Assembly (NCBI GenBank): GCA_023376005.1
Contig: CM042145.1
Coordinates: forward strand, 66,201,134-66,265,133
Direction: 5' to 3'
DNA length: 64,000 nucleotides
From: Doryteuthis pealeii
Lineage: Eukaryota; Mollusca; Cephalopoda; Myopsida; Loliginidae
Shown: piece by piece, positions 45,018-58,389 of the stretch
How positions within the stretch are numbered: the stretch's first letter is position 1
Layout of the letters: every line of letters starts with the position of its first letter
Position numbers and translations under genes: made by a program
The notes under the pieces: model-generated
Seen by the model: only the letters and a program-made list of their open reading frames with translations
Database searches by the model: none
Told to the model about the DNA's origin: nothing

Positions 45018-45770
45018 TTTATTATTTGTATTATTCGGACTATTATCCTCATCTTTATTGTTATCCGAACAACGTTCCAGCTGATGGGCCCTCCGACTTT
45101 CTTTAGGTATTTCTTGTCGGACTCGGGAACCTTAACCCTGTTGGGTTTTGTCTAATAAGGCGTGTATCAAATGTCCACTCTTACTTATAGACTCGCCGAT
45201 AACCATGTGACCAACCTATTGGCCAATCACTGGCAGTGCTCTGTTGCTGATATTGTTATTTATACCGGCTGTTCTGGTCATACCTACGTATATTGCTTTG
45301 AACCTTCGTGGACGACGGAACATAGGATTATATCACTGAACCTTTGACACTACGTAGGATTCCATAATGCAGGACTTATTCACTTACCAAAGGATTCTAT
45401 AACTCAGGACTTACTTACTTACTTTAAGTCCTTTTCAACTGGCCAAGGATGGCGGTCAGAAACTTAACAAACATAACCTAACACTTGTACTCAGTCATGG
45501 TTAGCAGAATGAGAACAGTATACCTCGGTGGATTGAATAAAGAATTGGGCTCGGAGTCCCGTGAAGGTTTCCGATTACGACAAGAAGGTTCCCGAGTTTA
45601 AAAAGAAGATTCCCAAGTTCCAAGAGAAGGTTCCCGAATCAGACTAGAAATACCTGAAGAAGGCCGGTGGGCAAATTGGCCGAAACGTTGTATAGATAAC
45701 AATAAAAATGAGGGCAATAGTCCGAATAATCCAAATAATCCAAATTATCAAGCCTCATCTAAAACAAATT
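45018..45770. mobile_element. Foldback element (right arm)
   Basis: Counterpart of 43300-44045; the ends CCTGAAGAAGGCCGG and GGCCGAAACGTTG are clearer here (45650-45695). Confidence 0.65.
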
Positions 45771-46029
45771 CAGAGAAATAATAATTGAAGCATTTTCCAT
45801 AACAATTAATTGAGATGAAGATAACTGTATTGACTCTTCAATTAAATGACCTAAAGATAACTCAGTGAAGAAAGCCGGAAGATTAATTCCAAAAAGTTAC
45901 AACAGAAGAGACAGAAGGACAAATGGAAGAACAGGAAACCTTAAAAAGAATCACTAAATAAAAAAAGTAAAACAACTGTACTAACATATCAAGAGACAAA
46001 TAAAAAAGAAAAAAAGAAAAAAAACTGCA

Positions 46030-46240
46030 GAAGAGATGCTGGTGTTGCGTGGTGGTTGGTTTGAATTTTACGGCATGTCAACCCTGTTGTTATTTATGCC
46101 GAAGTGTTTCTTTACTCATTCTTCATGGGCACTCAATATTTTTTAAAACACATTTTTGCAAACTCATTTTTCTATTTACCCCAAAGATGAGACCCTAACA
46201 GGTACTACCACTCCGGGTCTGAGTTAATCTGGGAGACCTT
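46030..46240 (-). mobile_element. Family X 3' end (right arm)
   Basis: Counterpart of 42820-43020. Confidence 0.65.
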
Positions 46241-46657
46241 TATTTCTTTGTGATATATAAGGCACATTGCAGAATTTTAACGCGCGTTTTGAGGCAAATC
46301 TTACACACATTTTCATAGAGAAATCGTTAATAAATAAGACTTTTTCTATGTATTAATGATTTTGACTATAAATTAAATACTAATTGATAAACTTACATAA
46401 TTCCTGAGGGTATTATGACTTAAGCAGTGACGTAGTTTCTGTTACAGACATACATACACCGAGAATCCCCATTATAATAATATGTACTACTCTCATCTAG
46501 TGCTTATCAAATTCAGCCCATATCTATGGCTAGAACTAATGATTTATCTTTTGTTGAACAACCTGAATGTATTGTGACGTAAGCAGTGGCGTAGTTTCGG
46601 TTACAGACAGACATATACAGAATCTCCATTATAATAAGATGTGCTATTCTCATCTAG

Positions 46658-47215
46658 TGTTACGTACTGGCTTCTTTGCTACTCTAAATCGTGTAAGTCA
46701 CGTTGCGGATATATATATATATCCACGTAGCGAAGTATGTAGTTTCGTTTAATGAAATCTACAACACGATGGGTTAGTAGAGTTAGACTTTATTTCTCTC
46801 TTCTCGGCTGTACGTGAGTGGGCGGCGAGCGTTGACAATGACACTAATACTGCTGGAGATGGTTGAGAAAGGGGTGGCTGGTGCGTCTCACCGCCCTTAG
46901 CTGCGACGCACCGTGTCGACGGTCGCTCCTTGTGCGCTGTTCGCCGTCCGCTGTCTCACTGCCCTGTCGGCCCGAACCCTCAGGCCTTTTATACTGATAG
47001 ATACTCCTACGCATCTTTATCTTTTGATCTGATAACGGACATTTGTTATATATTCCTTTATCTTCTCCCTACTTCTTTTGACCGGAAAGCTTCACTTCCC
47101 TTTTTTAACTTCTTTGTTCGCTTTTACCGGGAAAAAAGTCCTTTGTCATTTTTTTCGTCTTTTCTTTGTTTAATTTAACCGAAAATTGCTATTTCAGTTT
47201 GTACAATATACAACA
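46658..47215. mobile_element. Solo LTR (right arm)
   Basis: Counterpart of 41841-42399, on the minus strand, 558 bp, again flanked by CTAG (46654-46657 and 47216-47219). Confidence 0.75.
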
Positions 47216-47896
47216 CTAGTGCTTATCAACTTCAGCTCATTATCTATGGATAGAACTAATGATTTATTCTTTTGTGACATTTTGCAATCATATAAGTTAC
47301 ACTTGAAGCTAAAATCTTATTAATTTCTTCGATGTTTTGCCAAAGTTTCAGACTAAAGGAAAACGCCACAAATCACCATTAGTGATGTTGATTTTACATG
47401 TGTTCCTCCGTTTACCACAGCCATTAATGAAAAAAAACGTTCAATGTATACACATTAACAAAAAAAGATCATTGAAAAGTCGAATACACATTGAATTGTT
47501 TACAGATAGACGAGCGAGACAAGAAATCTCGAGAATACGGCGTTAAGCGGCGAGAACTCATCATTCAACTATCGTGAGTTAAAGATGTAAAATATGAAAA
47601 GAGAAAGTTGCTTTCTGACAGCCATATTTTTACGTGCTTAATGGAGTATTAAGGATGGAAACGAATATCTCAATGTTTTAGTGAAGTCTAGTAATTGGAC
47701 ATTAGAAATAAAATTTTACTATCATTATGATAGGGTTAAACGGGCAAGAAAGGAAAAAGAACGTTGGTTAAAAATGGAATAGATTATTAAATTAACAACA
47801 CTAAACATATGTCTGAATTAATGTAGATTTTAGCAATAAGATCATTGATACCAACAAAATATGTTTATTTCACATATTTATTCATTGTTACTTAAC

Positions 47897-47948
<52 letters not shown>

Positions 47949-48004
47949 ATATATATATAATAATTATATGAGCATTTTATCATTTGCTGAAGCATGTGTA
48001 TATA

Positions 48005-48285
48005 TGGTTTGGAGGTGATTTTGAAGGCTATCACTCAAGCAGGTGTCAAGAATAGAACAATGGGTGTGTTGTTAACTTAGTTTTATTCTTAATTCTTCTA
48101 GTAACATTTATTTTTGGAAAAACTAGAAATTCCATAAACAAGACGACTCTGTTCCAGTTATCTTCTGAAAAAGAGATTTTATCTCGAAAAATCAGAATAA
48201 AATATAGGTTAACACACAACACATGTTACCTTATTCTTGGACACCTGCATTGTGATCTAGCCTTCAAAAATCAACCTCCAAAACC
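48005..48285. mobile_element. MITE with long TIRs (right arm)
   Basis: Counterpart of 40782-41057 with more indels. Confidence 0.65.
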
Positions 48286-48334
48286 AATATATAACAATAT
48301 ATTTATAATTATATATATATATATATATATGAGG

Positions 48335-48700
48335 AAGAATGAATAAAGAAAAAAGTACAGAATGGATAATAAAAAGATGAATTTAATCAATATCACTACA
48401 CATGTGTTCGGTCAGGTTTATCTATGTGTACACACTTCAAAACTATTATATATTATTATTATTATATTATATATTTTATATTATTAAATAAAACAAATGA
48501 AATGAAGATAATAATAATAGAAAAATGTAAAAATATTCCGTACACAGAGAAAATTCGACCGCATCTTGAGTGAATTTTATTTGAAAATGAAATATTAAGA
48601 TAAACTGACCAAAAACACATGTGTAAGTGATATTATTAAAATTCATCTTTTATTATCCATTCTGTACTTTCTTTTTTTTATTCATTCTTCTCATATCATC
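48335..48700. mobile_element. Foldback element (right arm)
   Basis: Counterpart of 40385-40700; its central ATT run is shorter and interrupted. Confidence 0.6.
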
Positions 48701-48718
48701 GGATTCAATGCCAATTCC

Positions 48719-48793
<75 letters not shown>

Positions 48794-49019
48794 TAATAAT
48801 ATATATATATATATATCGTAGGTGCGGTACCAGGTAAGTTCGGTATTAGGATGATTCTAAGACATTTCTTCAGCTTCCAAGTTGAGAGCTCATTATCAAT
48901 ATCATTGAACAGAACAATATAATTGGTAAAAAAAAAGCAGTTTAAAAACGCCATTTTGCGGTTATAGATCAAACTCTTAGTATACAGATATACCTGTGGT
49001 AGATATAGATCTATAACGC

Positions 49020-50030
49020 AACGAATGCCATTTAAGAGCCTTTTAGATGCAGACTCATTGCTGATGACCTTCACTTCTTGCAGATACACGGTAACAGAGC
49101 TAATCACTGCCTACATAGCTTAGAGGAGGCAACAAAAAAATATACCTCTAGTGAACTCCAGTAAAACAGAGTCATGAGTTTCCAAAACAAAAAGAAACAT
49201 CTCCACACTCAACGGCAAAGCTCTTAGCCAGTTAAGGAACAATTCACATATCTAGGAGTAATATCTCATCCACAGAAAGCGATTTAATACCACGAATAGA
49301 AATACATGCCGGCCACAAACAACATATCAGTCATATGGAAATCCGCGTCTCACGACAAGTTAAAGTGACATTCTTCCAGGCTGTGGTTATATCAGTACTG
49401 CTGTATGTCTGCACCACTTGGATCCTAACGAAGCGCCTGAGAATAATCTCCTCCACGAGAGCGATTTAAACACGGATAGCAAAGGCATGTCGGCCACAAA
49501 TAGATTATCAGTCATATAGAGGTTCGATTCCCTGACATGCTGATGCGACGCTTCTTCTAGGCTATGGTTTGTCGGTGCTGCTATATTGTTGCCCACCTGT
49601 GGACCCTAACAAAGCGTCTTGAGAATAAGCTAGATGGGAGCTGCACAAGGAATGCTGCGAGCAGTGTTGAACAAGTCATGGAAACAACCCACCAAGGAAA
49701 CAGACTGTACGGTCACCTGCCCCCCATCTCACAAACTATCCGAGGAGACGACAAGGCATGCAGGACACTTGCTAGAGAAAGCAAGGATGAACTCATAAGC
49801 GACGTTCTCCTGTGAAAGCCCCCCAAAAAAACATGATGGGACATTTTTGGCCAAAGGTTTGTGGGGGGGCCGCCCCCAGCAGCGACCTGCATTGACCAGC
49901 TATGTGGAAGATGCTGGCTGCTCCGCAGAGGAGCTCCAGGTGCAATGCAATGATAAGAGGTTTGCGGCGAGAATTGTCATGGATACCCGCTGCTGCTAAG
50001 GCGCGACATGATGAGGGATGATGACTTACC
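49020..50030 (+). pseudogene. Non-LTR RT C-terminus (right arm)
   Basis: Plus-strand counterpart of 39105-40020. The longest piece is 49564-49815: WTLTKRLENKLDGSCTRN, then LYGHLPPISQTIRG and SKDELISDVLL. After a G/C-rich error-prone stretch follows an ARTCIDQLCE-like and VMDTR-like end. The YADD region near 49040-49075 is badly damaged. Same LINE type as 21004-21665. Confidence 0.78.
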
Positions 50031-50589
50031 CAATAATAATATATATATATATATATACAAATTCCTTACAAGGAGTAGCTTCATGTGCAAACAGTCCAAA
50101 ATGACTATACGTAAATATTCAGACCTGTGTTGTTCGCCCAGAAAAAACATAGGGATTTAAACTTTTGGACTGGAAAAAGCAAGACACAAGTTCAACCACC
50201 TTAAGGTAGAAAAAATATTTTCTAAAGTATTAAATTTTAAATCATGCACGCACGAGGGGTGACACGCCGGATGAATAAAGCGAAAACAGCTCAATGTTAT
50301 CATTAACGGTATTTATTTCTAAGGCCGATTTGTCGTGATGAGAAGCAATCTAATGCTTTGAAACCAGCGGTAACAAAAAGCCATTGAATGCATATATCAT
50401 AATATATAAGTATATATATTATATATATATATTATATATATATATATATTATAGACTCTCTCATCGATTTTCGACGGTATTGAGTTTCATACAATGAACA
50501 CCCACACAGTTTTTTATTATTATGGTGAAGCTTGTGTTGACCATCCACATTTTTGGCACAGTCATAGAAAGAATGGTGCATTCAAGGTT

Positions 50590-50848
50590 GCCACAAACCC
50601 AATCAACGACCGACCTCAGGAAATTTTGAATTCAGAGTTATCCCTCACCTAGACTGGTACCTACCCAAGCTGAAGGCCCAGTCTGACCTACTATTAGCCC
50701 ATAGCTGGAGGCGAGAATATATGGATTCATACCTTTCCCAATGGGTTATTGCCTATGTGAAATGCCAACAGCATTCTCCTTGAATAAACTCGAATCGACA
50801 GTCCACTTTTCCACGACACTGACCACGTAGCCGCACGGCCTCCATATT
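50590..50848 (-). mobile_element. tRNA-headed SINE (right arm)
   Basis: Counterpart of 38311-38570. Head at the 50848 end. Confidence 0.7.
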
Positions 50849-50869
50849 ATATATATATATATATAATAT

Positions 50870-52780
50870 ATATATACTTAGCAATAATGCACCTTCCCGG
50901 GTGCAAGTATTTTAGTAAAATTTTATTAATTAAAATTCATATAAATTAGAAGGCTAATGAAACTGAAAAGAATGTAGATAAAAGATTTGAACAGAGGAGG
51001 TATGATTGAAAAATAGAACAACTTTAACTAACTCTTCCACCATTTTCCGTTACTCCCATCTTCATTGGGTAAATTTTCCTCATTAAACTGTTTAGTTAAA
51101 AATAGGAAGTAAAGATAATATTACAGTTATTTCTTTTAAGATTTATTGAAAGACTTTGCTCATTTCAATAATAAAACCAAAACAATTAGAAAATCAAAAT
51201 ACTAGCATATATTATTTAAAATCAAATTTTTAGATCAATATGCCAAATTAGCCTTCCCATTCACACTGTTAAACCTCTATTTGTTGTATATATAAATACA
51301 ATGCATGTTATTTAGCATTAGATATGTGACAGTATAAGTAATATAACACAATTATTAATAATTGAGGTTAATAAAAATAAAATCATGGAAATATGATGTA
51401 AATAACGAAAGAATTGTGACTTGTATAGTATATAGTTTCGGTTACAGACAGACAAACCCACAATCTCCATGATAATAATATATAATATATATATATATAT
51501 ATAATATATATATATGTGTGTGTGTGTTATGTGTGGTGTTGTGTGTGTGAAAGAGATATCATTAAGCATTACACATACACTTTAATATGTTTTAACAAGG
51601 AAAGTTACAAAATTTAGTTTTTCATTTCTAATGATTAAATGATATAATGCAATAATTAAAAATCAATCGACATGTGGAACTTTGCACAGTTATTGATAAG
51701 TACAAAAAGTTTTCTAACGACCTGTCATGTTTAAATATCACACAGATTCCATAAGTGAAATGTGAATTTAATTTATTTTCGAAATTTATTGCTTTGTAAT
51801 TTATTACTAATTGTAAAGAAAATTTAAAACTTTTTGAGAACTAAGAATATCATGGAAATTTATTAAACCAACGGATATCTTTTTTAGATACAATAAAAAT
51901 AAAAAAAAGAAATCGTAATACGAAAAATTGCCATTTTCAATTTTTAGCTTCTCTTTATAGTTACATTCTTATAGAGAAAAAAAGAAAATAAATTAAACGA
52001 ATACATTTTTTTTTTATCTCTGTGATTCATCAGCTAATTAAGAACTAATCTTTATAATAATAAATCTATGTTTCAAAACCACTCACGAGTTTAGAGTTAT
52101 ATTTTAAAAAATAATGTTTTGAATGTAAAAAAAAAAAAAAAAAATTACTAAAAATAATGGATTATTATAATACGCAATTTCTTAGCTTTTTTATCATTAA
52201 AATTAATTTTAATCAGTGTAACTTGAAACATAAAAAACCCAAAAAACAAACAAAACAAAAAACAAACAGAATAAACAAATACTGGATTTTTCCACCTACA
52301 AATAAGGATACATTTTTAATTCTTAGTTCCTTTGTATAAACGAATACATTTTTTCGTTGAAACTCAATAGGTAAAATCCTTTTATATATATAAGTATATA
52401 GTCGAGTGACTACAACAAATATCAGTAGCGAGAGGGAATATTCCTGGAAGATGGCTTTTTGGATTTTCACCTCTGCTAGGGTTCCCCCCTGCTGTTAATT
52501 CTACTTTCCAATTTTCCATGGCTTTCATGATGAAATTTATGACTTTGTCGGATATTTTGTACATTTTTAAACATTGAATTATCCAAGCTTGCGGGACCAT
52601 ATCATGTTTTTTTCTTCTGTAGCCAACCTATTCCTATGGATACATTTTTCTGTCTAATGGTAACTCTTTAATAATGTACTGATCTATACAGAGTGGTTCA
52701 TCTGTATCTTTGATATTTTGCAACATCCTTTCTTTTCTTCCAGAAATAACCTACAGCAATAAAGCGAGTAATGTACTTTA
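50870..52780. other. AT-rich noncoding sequence (right arm)
   Basis: Counterpart of 36360-38300. No gene. Confidence 0.5.
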
Positions 52781-52789
52781 TATGTCACT

Positions 52790-52833
52790 CAGCCTCCACT
52801 GATCCACCGGCTAAGGCAGGTGTGAAAAACTCG

Positions 52834-52873
<40 letters not shown>

Positions 52874-52948
52874 GAGGAGACTGGCTGTCTTTTAGACTCT
52901 TGTGTAAGACTACTAGTTAAAGCTGGTGTGAAAAACTCACAGGTATGA

Positions 52949-52999
<51 letters not shown>

Positions 53000-53620
53000 G
53001 AAAAGATAGACAAATACCTGGACCTTGCCAGAGAATTGAAAAAAGCTGTGGAATATGAGGGTCAAAGTGATATTAATTGTAGTTGGTGCACTTGGAACGG
53101 TCCCAAAAACTTAGGAAAAAGACTGAGGAAAAAAAATCCGAGGAAGAATTGAGACCATCCAGACAACAGCATTGCAGAAATCGTCCAGAATACTCAGAAG
53201 AGTTCTGGAGACCAGATGAGACTTGTTGCCATCCAGTCTCCAGCAAAAGGCCATAAAAAAGAAAAGAAAGAGAATAATGCCAACTGGTGGACTTTGCGGT
53301 TCCAGCAGATCACAGGGTGAAGTTGAAAGAAAACGAAAAATGGACAAATACCAGGACCTTGCCAGCGAATTGAAAAGGCTGTGGAATATGAGAGTGAAAG
53401 TGATACCAATTGAAGTTGGTGCATTGAAACGGTCTCAATAAACTTGGAAAAAAGACTGGAGGATTCGGAAATCAGAGGAAGAATTGAGACCATCCCACTA
53501 CTGCACTGCTGCAATCGGCTAGAATACTCAGAAGAGTCCTGGAGACCTGACGAGACTTGTTGTCACTCAGCCCCCGTGAAATACCATCAGCTAACGCTGA
53601 TGTGAAAAACTCAAAAGGAG
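52790..53620 (+). pseudogene. Tandem LINE 3' ends in AAT microsatellites (right arm)
   Basis: Plus-strand counterpart of 35570-36340: MDKYQDLASELKRLWNMRVK and VIPIEVGALKRSQ, then EELRPSH and a 3' end leading to (AAT)n at 53627-53680. Further AAT tails lie at 52833-52870 and 52950-52998, each marking a separate LINE end. Confidence 0.75.
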
Positions 53621-53626
53621 TGAAAA

Positions 53627-53674
<48 letters not shown>

Positions 53675-53689
53675 CAAAATGTAATGGTA

Positions 53690-54980
53690 AAGTAATTGAA
53701 GAGAAAATAACGATGAATAAGGTTGACAATAAGAAAAAGAAAATGAAAAGATAAGAAAAGTGACGAGTAGAAGCAGATGAAGGAAAAACGAAATAAGATA
53801 GTCTTTTCATTTATTTCCAAACCGTTGCGATTGTAAGAGAAGATTGATTTGTTCAATAAGTATCGCGTACAAACAAACAGAACGAAACAACTTGATGCAC
53901 GGACAAAAGTTTCACGACTATTTTAGAACATATACTATTTTTCCATGTATAATTAATTAAAAAAACGGATTAGATCGCTGGAAAAATCTCATGACAATAC
54001 TATTTCGTTTATCTAAAGTTTTCCCAAACTGTCCAAATAAGTTATTTAAACTGGAGAAAACATTTTCATTTGATCAAAGGAAAAACAAAAGAATGGTCAT
54101 TTGGTGAGTTAATTCCTAATTACTGGTAATTAGGATTTTATTCACGGTTATAATAAAGGATTTGTAACTTTTTTGAAATGTAAATTTAAGGTATCTTCAT
54201 ATTTTCATAAAATATTCGCTGCACAGGATTAGATTTGCCCTATCCTGCAGAAGAACACAAGAAAGGAACTTGTTCTCAAGAAAGATTGAGAGTATGTGTT
54301 ACGATTCATGTGGCCAATTTTAGGCTGTAGGTGAGAGCAGTTTTTACAGTGGAGACCCCTTGTGGCATAAAGTTTGATCCGTATTAAAGAATCGTATAAT
54401 CCTTGTCCGTTCGTCTGCACATCCTACCAGCAATTGAGCGACAATCCACCAACGCCTTTAAATAGACTACATATTTGAGTGATTTGATTGCCCAATTTAG
54501 ACCACGCTGTTTAGAAGAGTCTACGAATATAAGTTGCAATCTTCGTCACTTTTATACACTGAAAATAATCCAACAGTAAGCTAATTTTATAAAGAAGAAA
54601 TATGACTGGTTAATTAAAAAAATGCAAATAAAATTCCATGGAATTAAATGTAAATGGTAATTAAAGTAAACGAAATACAATTTATTTACTAAAAGAATAA
54701 GTAAATAAAATTATTAGTGAGGCAATGCTGACTGGGTAATTTAATAACATGATTTTATAACAGAAAAGAAGACAATTAGTAAATGAAATATGTTGCAGCA
54801 TGGTTGGCGGTTTCGACGAGGATCGAACTCGCGGCCTTCTGCGAGTAAAGTAGAATTGCAGCACAGTTTTTTGTATACTGGGTCATTTGCATGCAATGTG
54901 CTATATTAGTACATCTAGTACATGAGACCTTGATATCATTTCACTACCAGTCCTGGAGGAAGTAAAAGTCGGTAAGCTGC
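53690..54980. other. Noncoding sequence (right arm)
   Basis: Counterpart of 34201-35500. No gene supported. Confidence 0.5.
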
Positions 54981-54984
54981 ATTG

Positions 54985-55120
54985 AAATTGAAATTTTGTC
55001 AGTATTATCTGCGTTATTCGGACTATGTTTTCACTGTACGTTGTACAAATAACAATGAAGATGGACAATAGTCCGAATAACGCAGATAATACTAATCATC
55101 AAGCCTTCAAACATTCAGAG
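54985..55120. mobile_element. Foldback element (right arm)
   Basis: Counterpart of 34010-34200, shorter here. Confidence 0.55.
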
Positions 55121-55124
55121 AAAT

Positions 55125-56100
55125 GAAATATTATCTTTTGTTAACTGGTTTATTCATGCATTTGTTATATCCTTTGTTTTGTTATATTTTAATTTACGGT
55201 AAACCACGTCGACTGTATCAAAGACTCAAGGGCACAGAAGACCAATAAATACCTGTGAAAAATCAAAAAACTACTTTGTTATTCTTAATGCTGGTACAAA
55301 ATAATTAAACACTCAACCCCAGAATGATTTTCTTATAGAAAAGGCAATTTATTTACTAAAAGAATAAATGAAATGATCAAAACATTATCGTCAGAGGTCA
55401 TTAGCGTCAGAAGTTATTTTCTAAGAAATTCAAATAACTGAAGCTGGTGGTAGTGGTGGTGACCGCCATCAGTTATGACTTTGCAGTGGTAACAATTAAA
55501 AATAGTGGGTCTTTCTTTCTCTTGACTTTTCTTTTTGCTCTCACAGAAGTACAAAAATATAAAGTGAGTAGTTAATGAATATACATTTAGAGAGGAGGAA
55601 ATTGACAGGAAAATGTAAAGTAAGGTTACTTTATGACTTAAATGCAAATTACTGCTAATTAGAATGATAAAAATAATTTTTTATTCACACATAACTCAAT
55701 CCCAGAACTAAGGAATATTGTAGCATGTATTTTGTGTTATTAAACTAAACAGGAAAATGCTTTTAGGAAACAATCATTGATTCGCTGACCTTTAGTATAA
55801 TAATAGATTATTTATTTATTCAGTGATTGAAATTTAAACGTTGCTTTTAGATTTGAATACTTAATCAGTTTTATTCTAAAATTCTAGCTAGAAAGGATGT
55901 CAGATTCCATAGAACACCATTGTAATTTAAATGGAAAATGAGTTTGACTATTTCTAACTTTTAAATTTGTTTCTTTGCTGACGTAGCATTTCCTCAGACC
56001 ATTATCTTAGATTTTTTTTATTTGATTAAAAGAGCTTTTCGGCGATTAGAAAGAAATGCTTCGTAAGTAGTTATAAACGAGTGTAGATGAAATAAGTCCA
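55125..56100. other. Noncoding sequence (right arm)
   Basis: Counterpart of 33031-34005. No gene supported. Confidence 0.5.
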
Positions 56101-56103
56101 TGT

Positions 56104-56850
56104 ATGTATGTGTGTATTGCAATAGACGAGCAAGGGCTTCAAATCGGTCTACTATGTGAACAGTATGGAAGGCCGTGTGTGAGCAGAGCTAGCCTGATGA
56201 GTCACCAAACTGTGCATCGGCAAAATGGACCAATAAAGTACCCTGTGCTCCCTGGAATAACTTATGAATGGGAGAAGATGTGCAAGACTTTAGCTGGACT
56301 AAAAAGCCACATTCGCGCAGCTCACTGTTGAACTTGTTGAACATTTTGAAGCTCACCGTTCTATTCTTTGAACTTTTAAACTTAAAAAAAAAAATTTATA
56401 TCAAGCAATGGCAATACTCGAACACGAGTTTGCGACCATCATGTATGTATGGATCTCGTCTTCGCCGAATCCCAAAACAACTATTTTACGGGGAAGTCTC
56501 AACTGGCAAACGTTGTCAGTAAAAACCCAAATTGAGGCTTAAAGACTGCCTCGAGGACGAAGAATGCTGCTATCGCTGTGGAGGACTGGGAGAAGTTAGC
56601 TTCTAATAGACCTGGCTGGCGAGACACCATCTACCGGTCTGTGAAAGAATTTGAGTCCAACCGAATTAAACACCAAAAATTGAAGCGGGCAATTAGAAAG
56701 GGTGATTTTCAGTCCAGCAACATTAAAAGTGGAGAATTTCCAACATGTAGTTTAGAGTATGTCTCTCCAAGGCTGGACTGGTGAGTCATCTGAGAAAACA
56801 CAAGGATACAGTGTCAAATGCTACTGGCACTCAAATATGAAAAAAGAAAA
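56104..56850 (+). pseudogene. LINE C-terminal region with C2H2 zinc fingers (right arm)
   Basis: Plus strand. The first frame holds LLCEQYGRPCVSRASLMSHQ, a C2H2-like finger, then KMCKTLAGLKSHIRAAHC, a second one, and a stop. Downstream, shifted frames give CMYGSRLRRIPKQLFYGEV, EDWEKLASNRPGWRDTIYRS and VKEFESNRIKHQKLKRAI, the post-RT region with the DRpgWR signature, then SLEYVSPRLDW and a third finger-like block in another frame (VCLSKAGLVSHLRKH). The finger block before the LINE tail and another after it suggest two overlapping 3' ends of the same LINE. No RT core. Confidence 0.7.
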
Positions 56851-57135
56851 GAAAAGAACAGAAAATGGTCTTACTCCGTACGAATTGACAGCCAACATGT
56901 ATGTATGTATGTATGTATATGCGAGTGCGTGCTAATGCGCGTTTCTCAAAGTGGGTTTTGCGTAAAAATTCTGGGGTTCCGCAAGGCGTCTTTTAATAAA
57001 ACTTATATAAGAAAATTGTTATCCATAACTTTCAAAATAATAAGCTAATGAACTTGTATTGTTGATTTCAGTCGAATGTGTGCCGAATGATTAGTCAACA
57101 AGTGACAAGTTTGGTAACATGATATCAGTATAATG

Positions 57136-57330
57136 CAGCGGTTCTCAACCGAGTTCCATATGGACCCCCGGAGACCATGTAACATTTTTTGGGAGCCAGG
57201 CAAGTAAAATGTATTTGACTATAAAAATACAATGGGATATTTAAACGACAAATGGCCATGGGGAGTCCACCAGAGTAAAATAGGATTAAAAGGGGGTCAA
57301 TATGTAAAAAAAAAAGTTTGAGAACAATCG
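57136..57330. mobile_element. hAT-type MITE (right arm)
   Basis: CAGCGGTTCTCAACC at one end and AAGTTTGAGAACAATCG at the other. Flanks GTATAATG and GTCAAATG agree at six of eight positions. Counterpart of 31829-32016. Confidence 0.55.
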
Positions 57331-57664
57331 GTCAAATGCATACAGACGACTCAGTGTAGCTTTTATCTCGCTAGAGAACTATTTTGTTAACGCACACGCA
57401 ATTCCTTTCATTGGGGCAACGTGTTCGGTTTCCAGCCGCTGCAACTAGTTCCATTCCCGTGGGGGTCATCTTGTAATATTACCCTTTCACCAGTGTAATG
57501 TCCATTTTGTCCATTCAGCAAGATGCGCAGAGGAGCTGCGTGATATGATCCAGTTGACCGACCACGAAAGTACATATTAAACCTTGTTCCAGCATACGCT
57601 GAATAGAACTGAAAGATTTTGCAGTTCCGTTAGAAAAAAAACATCAACGGACTTGACACTTTTT

Positions 57665-58280
57665 GGTTTGGTTTTGTTTTGTTTTACGGCATATCAACCT
57701 CAGTGGGTCATTTAATGCCAATAATGTTTTGAAATAAATCAATTCTTAATAGATAATACAATTTTTTTTATAAATACATTTTTCTATTTAACCTATAGAT
57801 AGGACCCTAACAGGTACTACCACTCCGGGTCACAGTGGACTAGGGAGCAATGGTGATGAAGGGGTGCTCCACATTCCCCAAACCTCCCAAACTGGAACCT
57901 CACCATCAGATAGAGTTTAACGTCATTCCCAGGACATGTAGACCCTCAGTCACCGCCTTCTAGCACCCATATGATAAAAAGGGGTTGGGACTTGCCATAA
58001 GGGCAATAGGGTTGGGAAAATAATATAGGTGCTAGGGCTTGACGTGACCAGCCGAGTAATCGGAGGGGGCCTCTCCGACCGCCCGTCTATCCCAGATAGT
58101 GCCAAAGTGGAGTATTGCAAGTCATGAACTGCTCATCCACCTGGGTTCTATCCTTAAGCATTACGGGTCGCCACCCACGGCCAACAGGTGGCCCCATTGG
58201 GGGAGTCTTGCCCCTCTGCAGAGGTGCAGTCGGTGCATTCTAACGCCCCAGCCGACAGGGCACTTGACCCTTTTTACCGC
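57665..58280 (-). mobile_element. Family X copy (right arm)
   Basis: Counterpart of 30925-31512. The tail module is at the 57665 end (GTTTTACGGCATATCAACCT on the plus strand). Confidence 0.7.
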
Positions 58281-58389
58281 GTACAGCCAAAATATCAATT
58301 TTACCTTCTTTATTCATTCAACAACAGATTATTCAGGATCAGGTCAGTAAAATACGCCATCCACAATTCTCCACATTCTCTAGACTAGC

